64,000 nucleotides of DNA, taken from Eustoma russellianum. Taxonomy: Eukaryota > Streptophyta > Magnoliopsida > Gentianales > Gentianaceae. A program made the position numbers and the translations under genes. The notes under the pieces are model-generated. The model saw only the letters and a list, made by a program, of their open reading frames with translations. It made no database searches and was not told where the DNA came from. This document shows positions 35,554-46,752 of the stretch, one piece after another (within the stretch, counting starts at the first letter, position 1; every line of letters starts with the position of its first letter). Location: NCBI GenBank assembly GCA_036186865.1, contig AP025040.1:36137425-36201424 (forward strand), given 5' to 3'.

Positions 35554-36199
35554 GCCGATGTTTGGATCGATATCTTTGTACTTCAGATTTCTTTGATTTA
35601 TTCAAGAATGTTCATTATCAGCATCTTAATCGGTTATCCTCGGATCATTCTCTTATATTTTTGGATTGCTCAGAATCATCATTGCCTAGGACTGCTTCAT
35701 TCAGATATTTGGATGCGTGGCCAACACATTCGGATTTTGACAGTTTTGTTACATATCATTGGCGATCATTTCCAACTGTTGGAGGAATGTTGGGATTCTG
35801 TTCAAAGCCGCGTCAACTGAGATGCTGTCTTAATAACTGGAATAAAGATGTCTTTGGAAACATTTTTGATGCAGTGTCCTCATCTGAAGCTGAAGTAACA
35901 CGCTGTGAAAGGTTATATGATGCTAATTATTCAAATGAGGCGCGAACTTGGCTAAACTTCGGCTGGCACAGTCTCGTGCATTACTATTTTGGAAGAAAAA
36001 GGCCAACGTGAAATGGATGCGCGAAGGTGATGCCAATACACGTTTTTCCATAACACTGTGAAGGAACACTGGAGAAAATAGTGTATACACCGGATACTTG
36101 GAGAAAATGGGATTGAATGCGACACTCAACAGACCATTGAAGCCGAGGCCATTCGATACTACCAGACACTTTTCACGGGGGAGCAAACTTCACATCATG

Positions 36200-37482
36200 T
36201 AGACATTTTGCAGTATATACCCACGAAGATATCTGAGGATGAAAATCACCATCTTCTAGCTTTACCATCATTGGAGGAAATTAAGCAGGTGGTATGGGAT
36301 TTGAGTCCCTGAAGCACAGCAGGACCTGATGGATTTCCAGGGTCATTCTATAGACATTTTTGGCAGGTACTTTCTACAGATGTACATAAAGCAGCACTTA
36401 CTACGTTGATTCCTAAAGTGCCCAATCCATCGACAATTTCAGAAATCCGATCAATTTTCTTGGCTAATTTTTTAGCCCAAATTATAACGCGGCTAATAGC
36501 TACAAGACTATCTCCTTTATTAACTCGTCCGATATCGCCAGAACAAGCAGGATTTTTAAAAGGTCGTGACATCACAGAACAAATATTGTTAGCGCATGAG
36601 ATGGTGCATGTTTTAGATAAACCAGTAAGGGGTGGTCATGTGATTATTAAGCTGGACATGGCGAAAGCTTTCGACAGGGTGAGTTGGTCTTACTTGACAA
36701 CACTTTTATCAAAAATGGGATTTCATACACAGTTGGTTCGCATTCTTAACAATAATTTAGCAGCGTCACGTTACTCTATCTTAATAAATGGAAAACCAAT
36801 TGGGTTTATTCCGGTGTCTCGGGGAGTTAAGCAAGGTGATCCTCTTTCACCATTTCTATTTATATTGGCTTCGAAAGGATTCTCTCGAGGACTAAATCAA
36901 CACATGGACAAAGGGGTAATTCGTCCCTTTCAGGCAGGCAGAGTGCCAAGAGTCTCACATTTGGGATTTGCAGATGACTTAGTCATCTTCTTGAATGGCT
37001 CTATATCAAATTTACATCACTTCCGATGATTTTTGGATACTTATCAACGAGCTTCGGGTCAATTGGTGAATCTCAACAAAAGTCAATTTGTGACTGGCGC
37101 AGAAGTCTCTACCAATCGAGTAGCAAATACTTTAGGTATGCGACATGCTGCATTACCGATTAAATATCTGGGATCATACTTGTATCGAGGTATGAATCGA
37201 GTTGCATACTGTACATCCTTGATTAATCATTTTCATGTTGTTCTCACATCTTGGGCTTCTAAACTCCTATCCATGGCTGGTCCGGTTATACTTTTGAGGC
37301 ATGTACCGTGTTCAATGCCGCTACATATTATTGCCATCTCTAGATTACCCAAGAGTGTGATTGCTGTGCTTAACAGGAAATGTCAAATTTTTTATGTAAT
37401 TCTGGACATCACTTGCAATCATGGGAAAATATATGCCGACCTAAAGAAATTGGTGGTCTTGACATTCGCTCCTTGTCAGTAG
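36200..37482 (+). pseudogene. L1 reverse transcriptase
   Basis: After a spacer with stops (36002-36310; PDGFPGSFYR near 36325 with a stop just before), RT reads IPKVPNPSTISEIRSIFLAN, AGFLKGRDI, IIKLDMAKAFDRVSW, GVKQGDPLSPFLF and LGFADDLVIF, with the FADD catalytic pair near 36966-36977. A TGA at 37027-37029 interrupts it. The continuation (GQLVNLNKS, KYLGSYLYRG) is the thumb-like region. Lineage: plant L1 type. Confidence 0.9.
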
Positions 37483-38788
37483 TTCAACAAGCATATGACT
37501 ATCGTTTATGGTGGAACTATCACCACTCTTCCTCATTGTGGGCGGCATTTTGTAGAGTTAAATATGGTAGAAGGTCCACAATCTATGCTCGTATATATGA
37601 CTCGTCCACCTGGAAGCGACTTTTCCGCATCAATGATTACATGGTCTCACAAGGACAGTTTACAAATGATGGACTTAATTGGGCCGCTGACAATACTGGA
37701 CAATTCTCATTAAGATCGGTATATAAATTACTCTTTGCCGACTCAACACAACAACCATATCATAAATATATTTGGTGGTCGACTTTGCCACTGGGAGGAC
37801 AAATATTTTTATGGAAATTGTGGCATCATTCATTGCCCATCGCTGATAACCTGCAATCATGGCAGACATTATATCCTACATAATGTATATTTTGCAGATT
37901 GCAGTCAGATATTTGGACCACACTTTTCTTCATTGTCCCGCAATAATGCCTCTTTGGCAAGAAATCGCGATACTATTTTCAGGACCAATGCCCTCTCATA
38001 CAACCATTCGTGCATATCTGATTCGTTGGTGGAGAACGTCTACACCCAGTACCATGAAAGGAAAATTACGAGTTGTAGTTCCATCAATGGTAGCATGGGT
38101 GATTTGGAAGGAATACACACGAGTCCGATTTGGGGAGGATCAATTTTCATTCACATGGCTTTTTAAACGAGTTAGGGACAATGTATATACTTGGTGTGCA
38201 GCCACTCAGGGCAGGAAGTTTTCGCAACACATTCCGCATCTATCCGCCATCTCTTTCTCTCCAATAATCAATCATCGCAGACCTACAATAGTTAGGTGGC
38301 TGCACCTGCCGGTAGGGAAACTCAAATTAAATGTCGACATAGCAGTGAGAAACACACATGCAGCTGCAGGTGCTTTCTTACGAAATTCACAGGATGATCT
38401 AGTTTCTAATACTTTCTTTTACTTGCCGGCTATGTCGCCTTTGCGGGCTGAACTCATGGCAATACAATATTCTCTTATATTCTACGCCAGAGGTTACGAT
38501 CAACTCACCATAGAAACAGATTGTCAGGTATTGCTAAGACATATCACTAACTTTGAGTCATTTACTGGAGAGTATGCTACAGATTTGCAGCGCACAGTAC
38601 AATTTTTGAGGTTGAATGTCGCTACCATAACATATTGTCCACGGGAAGCTAATGTACCAGCCCATGCTCTATCGCGCTATGGATTAACGGCGAAAGGAGC
38701 TGTCTTTTTTACAAGCTTAGCTTCACTACCATGTGAAGTACGTGGTGCGATAATTTTGGATACTACGGTACCCAACCTCCGATTGTGA
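37380..38788 (+). pseudogene. L1 zf-RVT-like and RNase H regions
   Basis: Two overlapping frames. The first carries WENICRPKEIGGLDIRSL, a zf-RVT-type lead, and WWSTLPLGGQIFLWKLWHHS. The second (from 37859) carries HTFLHCPAIMPLW and then a plant-type RNase H: KLNVDIAVRNTHAAAG, SPLRAELMAIQYSL, IETDCQVLL, YCPREANVPAHALSRYG. The first motif has NVDIAV where NVDGA is usual. RNase H fused to LINE RT is common in plant L1 elements. Confidence 0.85.
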
Positions 38789-39577
38789 CCGCTTAAGGTC
38801 TCCCCATGGGTTGGCGAATTTTTGATGTTGTTGCCTATGTCATATATTGGCATAGGCAACGTTGGTACGTCCGTTTCTTAATTGCTAATATCTTCACTAT
38901 TTCATTTATACATACTTACAATATGGATCATGGTTTTCTTCTATCTGATATTGCTGAGGAGTATGAGTATTGCCCACTGGAATGGATACGCTTCATCGAA
39001 TACTGCTGCATCGGTGCCAGGGGGTCTACCACTATCATGGACTTTTGGAGGTTGCCTGTATTCTGGATGAATACAGGCAATGTCGGTATGTTTCTCACAT
39101 GGATTTTCAACTTTTGGTAGTTCGATTTTATATGTATTACCTGTGTGAAAGACACTGACTTTTTGTTTTACAATTCATGGTATATGATATCACCATTCAA
39201 GGACATTCACTCTTGCAAGAGAAGATGGCCATTGGTGCTAATACTTTTGACTTACTATCGGTTATGGCGCAATCTACATCAACTATGGGCAGATATAGCA
39301 TGTTTATGGCTTAACCGACAATATTTTATTTATCTTGTAATGGGTCAGTGCTACAATCATATAAATATGCACATTTTTTCCTTCGTCAAGGTTTTATCCA
39401 CAAGGACGGTTTTACTTGGAAAGGTTTTAATGCGACATATCATATATGATTGGAGATTGACAATTATTTCCTCTTTGTAATCACTTTTTTACATACGATG
39501 ACTCTGCTTTGTAATATGGTTTTCCTCCGCCATAAGTGAGGTTTCTTTATATTAATAAAATATGTTTCATAAAAAAA
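38789..39577 (+). other. L1 3' untranslated region
   Basis: Non-coding. It contains two TTGCCTATGTC/GGCATAGGCAA-like inverted motifs near 38835-38870 and a GCCTGTATTCTGGATGAATACAGGC hairpin-like arrangement near 39053 (9-bp arms). It ends with the GTAATATGGTTTTCCTCCGC tail shared with L2 and a short A run. Confidence 0.75.
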
Positions 39578-39590
39578 CCCTTTAAGGACG

Positions 39591-40100
39591 CACTTTTTAC
39601 GTCTATTTGATAAAGTTTAAAATTCTTTATGCAAACAATAGCAAGTAATAATCGTAAAGCTTCTAAGCATGCCACGGGTGCAAATGTTTCTTTGTAATCT
39701 ATTCTCTCTTCTTGATTATAGCCTTGTGCTACAAGACTTGCTTTGTTCCTAACGACTTTACCTTCTTCGTTCATTTTGTTTCTAAAGACCCACTTTGTGA
39801 CTATTATCATTTTATCTTTTGGTCGGGGTACTAAATCCCACACGTCGTTTCTTGTGAATTGATTTAGTTCATCATGCATAGCATCAATCCAGGAAGAATC
39901 ATTCAAAGAATCAAACACATTCTTGGGGTTCTATTTCAGATGTCATAGCATGGAATTAATTTATTTCAGCTTGATTTATTCTTCTACGTGAACGTACACC
40001 TTGTGTTATGTCCCCTATGATGAGGTCGTGTGGGTGATCCATATGCCATCTTAGTTGATTATTTTCTAAGTTTTCATGCATTTCTAGTGTGTCATATAGT
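39591..40100 (-). pseudogene. S4 pol: RT N-terminal part and linker
   Basis: Reads LIIGDITQGV-like linker, DSSWIDAMHDELNQF, TKWVFRNKMNEEGKVV, ARLVAQG-type ASLVAQGYNQEE, FAPVA and KLYQIDVKSASLKG before L1. Upstream it joins directly to the primer-site region: TAGAAATGCATGA and AATAATCAAC match S1 at about 11520-11570, so gag to integrase is deleted. Confidence 0.88.
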
Positions 40101-40107
40101 GAGTGTG

Positions 40108-40124
40108 CCTGCACTCTGATACCA
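40108..40124 (-). other. S4 primer binding site
   Basis: Minus-strand TGGTATCAGAGTGCAGG next to the 5' LTR, with the Met-tRNA-type form seen in S1 and S3. Confidence 0.9.
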
Positions 40125-40126
40125 CT

Positions 40127-42337
40127 TGTAGGACCTATATAGCACCACTAGAAGGGTGCTTGAATAGTGTGTGCGGAAAAATTTGGTTTTTAAAAACTTT
40201 CGAACAAAAAAACTCACTTCTGAAAACAGTTTCTATTTTCAGATCCTGATTTGATTAATCTAGATGATCTGGTTGTAGACATCCAAAAATTATGACATTT
40301 GGTGAGAATGTACTCTCAGATTTTGTGAGTGTCTCACAAAAATTTCAAATTAAAATTACAAACCTAACTCCTTGAAAACACCTTTTTATACAGATTGTGT
40401 CAATCTGTCAGAAACTGTACTCCGAAGTGAAAAATATATTCCTATTAATTGGGAACTCTAAATGGACTAAACATTTTATGGTACGACCCTCAAGTTATTT
40501 AGTTTAACAGGTTGAAACAGTTTTTCAAAATTCTCTTGGTAATTATGTCAACTACATTGATGTTCTCAACCTTTCCAAATATGAGAATCAGATTGCACTA
40601 GTCTCAGAACTATTAATGTTTGACTGACTTATACTTGTCCAAATGAGGTAAAACTTGTGCCAAATAAAATCTAGGACGTGTGGCTATGTTTTTGCAAAAT
40701 TTTTTGATTTTTGAAATTTGTTTGCTATTTTTACTGTTGCAATGAAAACGATACAGAAAACATGAACTGAAAGTAAAAGTGCTGAAAAGTAAGAACACCG
40801 AGAATTTTATACTGGTTCGGTTAAAAGAACCTACTCCAGTCTTCGAGGACACCTTCCTCAGTTTTCACTAAACAGAAAAAACACCTTACCACAAGGGTGA
40901 CTGGAGTTAAATACCAACTCCACCCTTTTACAATCAAACAAACAAGGAAACCAACATGAACGCCACCACCGATCGAATGAAGGCTTGATCACACTTTGAT
41001 CAACTTTTTACAAGAAATGGACGAGTGTAGGTGGTATAATCAAAGCCTATATAATATATGGAATATATGAATATATGCTTGAGGCTAAGAGCAAGAGAAA
41101 AGAAAGAAATAAGAGGACAGTAGTCTTGTTTTTTGGACTTGAAAGAATATGTACTTTTTCTTAGCCTTATCTTGCAACATCTTGCCCTTTTTATCTTGTC
41201 TTGGAAGCCCCCTAGGTTTAGCATTCTTCCTTCAAAATTGTCTTGAATACCCTTGGAAGATTGTCTTGGGTAAACGATAACACAACCTTGCTTAGTTGGT
41301 GCAATATGATTAGAGGGATGACTTGTCTTTGCCTAGTTGTAACTTCTTTATAGGCCATCATTAATCCACATTGGCACTCCTTAAATGCGCTGGAATTTCT
41401 TTAAAAAAAGCTGAAACATGTACTCAAAATCAAGGTATTCAATCCCCTTAAATTTTGGAATACAATTGAAGACATTAAGGACTCAAAAAATCGGCCAGCT
41501 CTTCAAGATGTGCTGAAATTTTCAGCATATGTTTTCTTTTGAATTCTTTCCTTATGTGTTGCACCAATCATGTGTGGCATGTCCTCACCCAATTGAAGTG
41601 CCAAATAAGCTCCATCTAGGCTCCAAGAAGATGTCCTAGGCATGTGAAGGTTCAGCTGCATGTGCTAAAATTTTCTTTTGGTAAGCTTTGTCAAATAATG
41701 CATAATATTCACACATACATGGTAAATATGGTAAATTACAATCAGCCCTAATTTGAATTTTCTAGAACACTCTAACATGTCTTGAATGTGTAAAAAGCTT
41801 CTAGATACATGTTACATCAATAAAGAAAACGTCCCATGTGTATAGGATTGTAGAAAACTGAATTTTTGACTTTCGTCGATTATGCGATTTTTCTTCGACT
41901 AATTTAAAACTTCTTACACATGTAATATATATTATGTCACACATAATATAAAAAAATGAGGTATATATTCAATAACAATGGATGAGTAGAAAATGCCCCA
42001 GGTGACAAAATCATCTTCAATTTGAATTCTCTACAAATTTAGACTAAATTGTGGGTGATTTGTTTGTCATGGTATGAATTTGTGGCTGATTATGACATGT
42101 GGATCACGAAACTTTGGAGTATTTTTACTGTATATAGGCTGGCCATCGTTATATGGCAAGTATGTGACATGTCGGAGAAGTTTCGGTAGTCACCCGATAT
42201 GACAATTTTCGGTCTATCACCTTGTGACACATTGTTATAATTTTGATATCACCATGACTTGTAACATATGATATAACACCTGTATATACTCATAAATATG
42301 AGGTGTATATAGTGGTGTGACATTGACGTACATTTAT
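40127..42337 (-). repeat. S4 5' LTR, left part
   Basis: Begins TGTAGGACCTATATAGCACC. It aligns with the left LTR until the T4 insertion within GACGTACATTTAT and resumes at 46753. Confidence 0.92.
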
Positions 42338-43147
42338 TGTTATAACCGTGTGTTTTCAAAAAAAAAAAGAGAGAAAGAGATAAATAAGAGATAATGGTAA
42401 AATATTAAATTAGGAAATCTTATCCCTTTCCCTTAATTAACCTTTTTAATCCCCTAAATCCCTCTCTCATAATAAACCCTCATCAAACCCTAACCCTCCT
42501 CCTCTCTTTTCTCTATTGCGGCAGCCTCCCTCTCCCCTCTCTCCCACTCAATTTTCGGCCAAGAGAAAAAGGGAAAAGAAGGATCTTTGATCCAAGGTTC
42601 AAGAGAAGGAAGATCACACCGCCAACGTCATCACACTCTCGTAAATCAGTCACTTTCGTTAGGATCGAGGTAGGTGCATACTAATTATTCCCTCAAAACG
42701 GTATGAAGATTGCATAGGCAAAAGGGTATTTTTATGTGTTGTTGTTGTCGTTAATTCTTGATTTCGATTGGATCTTAATTATATGCCCAATGTGTTTATT
42801 TTCTGTTATACGTTCTTGATTTCAATGTGATCTTGTTGTTGTACGTTTCTTTGTGGGGTTGTGATGTCGTTATGCGTGTATGGATATGTGGGATGAGGGT
42901 GAAAGGTCGAATGAGATTTGATGGATGGACTGCAGAAATTTCAGAATGAAAATTCTGAAATACGGAGACATCGATCGATCGACGTCCCGGAGGTGAGGGT
43001 TCGATGTATCCCAGAACTACATCGATCGATCGACGTCAACTGAGTGAGGGTTCGACGTGCCTCAGTTGGACATCGATCGATCGATGTCTGTGGGTGACAT
43101 CCAACTGTTTTCTTTCCCTTTCTCTTGCATTCATGGCACGTGCATAA
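42338..43147 (+). repeat. T4 5' LTR, truncated
   Basis: Matches 44987-45740. It has three ATCGATCGATCGAyGTC repeats where the 3' LTR has two, and ends within GCATTCATGGCACGTGCAT, where RNase H sequence begins. It contains the donor-like GATCGAG|GTAGGT at 42664-42675. Confidence 0.9.
42969..43088. repeat. ATCGATCG repeats in the T4 5' LTR
   Basis: Three units of ACATCGATCGATCGACGTC type joined by GAGGGTTCGATGTATCCC and GAGGGTTCGACGTGCCTC. The last, GACATCGATCGATCGATGTC (43069-43088), is a perfect 20-nt palindrome. Two units remain in the 3' LTR at 45615-45683. Confidence 0.9.
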
Positions 43148-44940
43148 AGCCCTATGAGCTGAACTATCCGACACATGATCTGGAACTTGCAGCGGTGGTG
43201 TTCGCACTGAAAATCTGGCGCCACTACCTATATGGAGTGAAGTGTGAGGTGTTCACCGATCACAAAAGCCTTAAGTATCTATTCACACAAAAGGAGCTGA
43301 ACATGCGCCAAAAGAGATGGTTGGAGTTATTGAAAGATTACGACTTGACCATCAGCTATCATCCAGGGAAGGCCAATCGAGTAGCTGATGCCTTAAGTAG
43401 GAAATCAAGCCATGCGCGGAAGGCTACTCTAGAAAAGGAAATGGCAGAATTTGATTTGGATCTTGTGGATTCTACCGCAGATATTCTGGCCACGCTAATT
43501 ATCACTCCAACCTTGGTAGATCAAATTAAGGAAGCACAGAAGAACGATGCAACAATTAAAGAAACGCGAGAAAGAATGTTAACCAGCCGAGTGGATGGAT
43601 TTCAGGTTCATGATGACGACAGTATGTGGTACCAAGGAAGGTTGTGCGTACCGGATGTTGATGATCTTAGGAGGGAGTTGTTGAAGGAGGCACATAATTC
43701 GAGACTGTCTATTCACCCTGTTGCTACGAAGATGTACAATGATCTGAAGAGACACTATTGGTGGAGTGACATGAAGAGGCACATTGCTGAGTTTGTGGCA
43801 AGGTGCCTCGTTTGCCAGCAAGTTAAGGCGGAACACCAGAGACCGGGTGGACTGATGCGACCTCTAGAGATACCCGAATGGAAGTGGGAACATGTGACAA
43901 TGGACTTTGTGGTTGGACTCCCGAAGACAAGAAATGGGAATGATGTGATATGGGTAATTGTGGATCGATTGACTAAGTCCGCTCATTTCTTGCCTATTCC
44001 CACCGGGCTTACAATGGAGAGGTTGGTAACTATGTATATTGATAACATCGTTTGCCTCCATGGAGTACCAGTCAGCATAGTATCTGATCGTGATACGAAG
44101 TTTACATCTCAGTTCTGGGCAGCGTGTCAGAAGAAGATGGGGACTGAGTTGCGACTGAGTACTGCTTTTCACCCTCAGACCGATGGTCAATCTGAGAGGA
44201 CCATTCAGACACTGGAGGACATGTTGAGGGCATGCGCATTGGATTTCAAAGGAAACTGGGACAGAATGCTAAAGTTGATAGAGTTCTCCTACAACAACAG
44301 CCATCACAGTGCCATAGGTATGGCACCATTTGAGGCCTTATATGGACGAAAGTGTAGGTCACCTGTGCATTGGGACGAAGTTGGTGAACGTAGGTTGACA
44401 GCTCCAGAAATAATTGAGCAAACTAAAGAACAGGTGGAACTAATTCGTGAACGTCTTAAGACGGCTCAAGATAGAAGCAAGAGTTGGGCCGACACGAGGA
44501 GACGACCTTTAGAGTTCGAGGAGGGAGAAAAAGTCTATCTTAAAGTGTCACCCATGAAGGGTGTGACACGGTTTGGAGTTAAAGGAAAATTGAAGCCGCG
44601 ATATATTGGACCATATGAGATACTCGAAAGGGTTGGAGATTTAGCTTACAAATTGGCATTACCTCCGATGTTGGCTCAGGTGCACAACGTGTTCCACGTC
44701 TCGCAGTTAAGGAAGTACGTACCTGACCCGAGTCATGTGTTGGATGCACAACCTCTTAAGATTAGGCCCGATGCGTCATATGAAGAAGTTCCGATACGAA
44801 TTCTGGATCGCAAGGACCAAGAGCTCAGAAGGCGGATCATCCCTTACGTAAAGGTTCAGTGGAGCAACCATAGGGAGAATGAGGCAACGTGGGAACTAGA
44901 GGAGCAAATGCGCGACCGCTACCCCCGTCTCTTTAAGTAA
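43057..44940 (+). CDS. T4 pol remnant: RNase H end, integrase, chromodomain-like tail
   Basis: A 627-codon uninterrupted frame. About 30 N-terminal residues come from LTR sequence, then the protein enters RNase H at KPYELNYPTHDLELAAVV and continues HYLYG, FTDHKSLKYLFTQKELN and VADALSRKSS. Integrase follows: zinc finger (HNSRLSIHP, CLVCQQVKAE), core with TMDFV, SDRDTKF and QSERTIQ (all three acidic catalytic residues present), then GPYEILERVG and FHVSQLRKYV. The tail VKVQWSNHRENEATWE is chromodomain-like. Protease, RT and half of RNase H are missing, so it is not a working polyprotein, but the integrase looks intact. The LTR-derived ATG may not be used. Confidence 0.9.
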   Translation: MPQLDIDRSMSVGDIQLFSFPFSCIHGTCIKPYELNYPTHDLELAAVVFALKIWRHYLYGVKCEVFTDHKSLKYLFTQKELNMRQKRWLELLKDYDLTISYHPGKANRVADALSRKSSHARKATLEKEMAEFDLDLVDSTADILATLIITPTLVDQIKEAQKNDATIKETRERMLTSRVDGFQVHDDDSMWYQGRLCVPDVDDLRRELLKEAHNSRLSIHPVATKMYNDLKRHYWWSDMKRHIAEFVARCLVCQQVKAEHQRPGGLMRPLEIPEWKWEHVTMDFVVGLPKTRNGNDVIWVIVDRLTKSAHFLPIPTGLTMERLVTMYIDNIVCLHGVPVSIVSDRDTKFTSQFWAACQKKMGTELRLSTAFHPQTDGQSERTIQTLEDMLRACALDFKGNWDRMLKLIEFSYNNSHHSAIGMAPFEALYGRKCRSPVHWDEVGERRLTAPEIIEQTKEQVELIRERLKTAQDRSKSWADTRRRPLEFEEGEKVYLKVSPMKGVTRFGVKGKLKPRYIGPYEILERVGDLAYKLALPPMLAQVHNVFHVSQLRKYVPDPSHVLDAQPLKIRPDASYEEVPIRILDRKDQELRRRIIPYVKVQWSNHRENEATWELEEQMRDRYPRLFK

Positions 44941-44973
44941 GGTACGGCAAGTTTCGGGGACAAAACATTTTGT

Positions 44974-44986
44974 AAGGGGGGTAGGA
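44974..44986 (+). other. T4 polypurine tract
   Basis: AAGGGGGGTAGGA directly before the 3' LTR, after a GGGGACAAAACATTTTG spacer. Confidence 0.85.
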
Positions 44987-45782
44987 TGTCATAACCGTGT
45001 GTTTTCAAAAAAAAGAGAGAAAGAGATAAATAAGAGATAATGGTAAAATACTAAATTAGGAAATCTTATCCCTTTCCCTTAATTAACCTTTTTAATCCCT
45101 TAAATCCCTCTCTCATAATAAACCCTCATCAAACCCTAACCCTCCTCCTCTCTTTTCTCTATTGCGGCAGCCTCCGTCTCCCCTCTCTCCCACTCAATTT
45201 TCGGCCAAGAGAAAAAGGGAAATGAAGGATCTTTGATCCAAGGTTCAAGAGAAGGAAGATCACACCGCCAACGTCATCACACTCTCGTAAATCAGTCACT
45301 TTCGTTAGGATCGAGGTAGGTGCATACTAATTATTCCCTCAAAACGGTATGAAGATTGCATAGGCAAAAGGGTATTTTTATGTGTTGTTGTCGTCGTTAA
45401 TTCTTGATTTCGATTGGATCTTAATTATGTGTCCAATGTGTTTATTTTCCGTTATACGTTCTTGATTTCAATGTGATCTTGTTGTTGTACGTTTCTTTGT
45501 GGGGTTGTGATGTCGTTATGCGTGTATGGATATATGGGATGAGGGTGAAAGGTCGAATGAGATTTGATGGATGGACTGCAGAAATTTCAGAATGGAAATT
45601 CTGAAATACGGAGACATCGATCGATCGACGTCCCGGAGGTGAGGGTTCGATGTATCCCAGAACTACATCGATCGATCGACGTCAGTGGGTGACATCCAAC
45701 TGTTTTCTTTCCCTTTCTCTTGCATTCATGGCACGTACATGTGCATGAGGTACCCATTGTCTGAGGGCGTGCGTGTTCGGAG

Positions 45783-45986
45783 GATACGTAGCGTCTATAG
45801 GGCGTGGGGGCCGTGATGATACGCAGCGTCTGTCGGGCGTGGGTGTCATGCGATACGCAGCGTCTATAGGGCGTGGGTGTCGTGCGAATACGCAGCGTCT
45901 ATAGGGCGTGGGTGTCTGAAGATATGTAGCGTCTATAGGGCGTGGGTGTCGTACGATACGCAGCGTCTATAGGGCGCGGGTGTCCA
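45783..45986 (+). repeat. T4 LTR tandem repeat, about 34 bp unit, six copies
   Basis: Units begin near 45783, 45818, 45852, 45886, 45921 and 45955 with GATACGCAGCGTCTATAGGG followed by CGTGGGTGTCGTGC. GC-rich, unlike the surrounding LTR. Confidence 0.95.
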
Positions 45987-46298
45987 GAACTGCAAGTGGT
46001 GGCTAGAGACCATGACGCTGGAGTTAGAACCCGGGAGCATGCATTGCATATAGGTCCAGAAGCATTTTGCCTGACATGTTTCTAGTTGCGTATGACACGT
46101 TATGTGAGCATGCATCACGTACATGTACATACATCTTGTGTGGATTGTTTACTTTCTGTATAAGTCATGTCGGGTTGTTTTATGTCGGTTACATGGAGTG
46201 TCTTACTTTCCGGTGGCATGCTATCTGTCTTATGTGGCTACGTGGTGATATCTTTTTGGGTATGTAAGTTTTGTATTGTTTTGAGAGGCACCTACTGG

Positions 46299-46336
46299 GT
46301 GATTACCATCACTCACCCCTACTATTCTATATGTAG
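46299..46336 (+). promoter_or_regulatory. T4 LTR hairpin, branchpoint-like motif and acceptor-like AG
   Basis: GTGAT, loop TACC, ATCAC, followed by CTCACCCC and a tract ending ATGTAG. Same layout as T1, with the pair next to the loop changed from C-G to T-A. Confidence 0.45.
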
Positions 46337-46401
46337 CCGAGACGGAGTATGATTATATCTACGTTGAGGACGGGTCCGACACCGTAGAATGGGCTGAGTG
46401 A
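46337..46401 (+). other. T4 LTR short acidic frame
   Basis: After two bases, 20 codons (including YDYIYVEDG and VEWAE) run to TGA at 46399-46401. The phase relative to the AG matches T1, T5 and T6. Confidence 0.3.
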
Positions 46402-46752
46402 CTCGTAGAAGTGCGTGCAGCAAGGATGGAGTCGGGCTTTTTGTGGTGCCATGGGGTGACATAGACAGTTTAATTTTCAGTTTTACTTTGAAAACAGTTT
46501 CATGTTTTTAAACCTAGACATTTGACCTTGACTTGTAAGGCCCGGTCAGCCTAGAATTATTGTCGTTATTTTCTTGGAGTTCGTTAATTTCAAAATTAGT
46601 GTTGTGACTTATCGTTTCCGCAGAAAGAGAAGGAACGCTTTTCTATGTCAGCACTGACGTGTAGCAGGTTGATGTGACGCCTTGTATTCTCCTGAGTGAG
46701 ATACGACGGGTGCACCGTTTCTGAGGGTGGAGCTCGGGAGCGGGGCGCTACA

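Larger units (their letters stand above)
35015..39577 (+). mobile_element. L1: L1-like LINE, 5' truncated, inserted in S4 RT
   Basis: A 4.56-kb non-LTR element with endonuclease, RT, zinc-knuckle-like and RNase H regions, a roughly 0.8-kb 3' region and a short A tail (39571-39577). Flanking ACCGTTTAAGAATG (35001-35014) and ACCCTTTAAGGACG (39577-39590) look like an aged 13-14-bp duplication with three mismatches. ORF1 and the start of the endonuclease are missing. Reading frames are broken several times. Confidence 0.9.
42338..46752 (+). mobile_element. T4: short Ty3/chromovirus element with deleted gag-protease-RT
   Basis: 4415 bp, flanked by TTTAT (42333-42337) and TTTAC (46753-46757), an aged duplication. 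Starts TGTTATAACCGTG and ends GGGCGCTACA. The 5' LTR is cut after about 810 bp and fused to RNase H. Integrase, polypurine tract and a complete 1766-bp 3' LTR remain. Shared LTR parts differ at roughly 10-12 of 750 positions by eye. Confidence 0.92.
44987..46752 (+). repeat. T4 3' LTR
   Basis: 1766 bp, TGTCATAACCG to GGGCGCTACA. Contents in order: CT-rich leader, donor-like GAG|GTAGGT (45313-45320), ATCGATCG repeats, a 34-bp tandem repeat, hairpin and acceptor-like tract, short acidic frame and the GC-rich end. Confidence 0.93.

Noticed and set aside
45783..45986. CRISPR-like array (regular 34-bp repeats).
   Set aside because: The units are head-to-tail tandem copies with no unique spacers, within a plant LTR.
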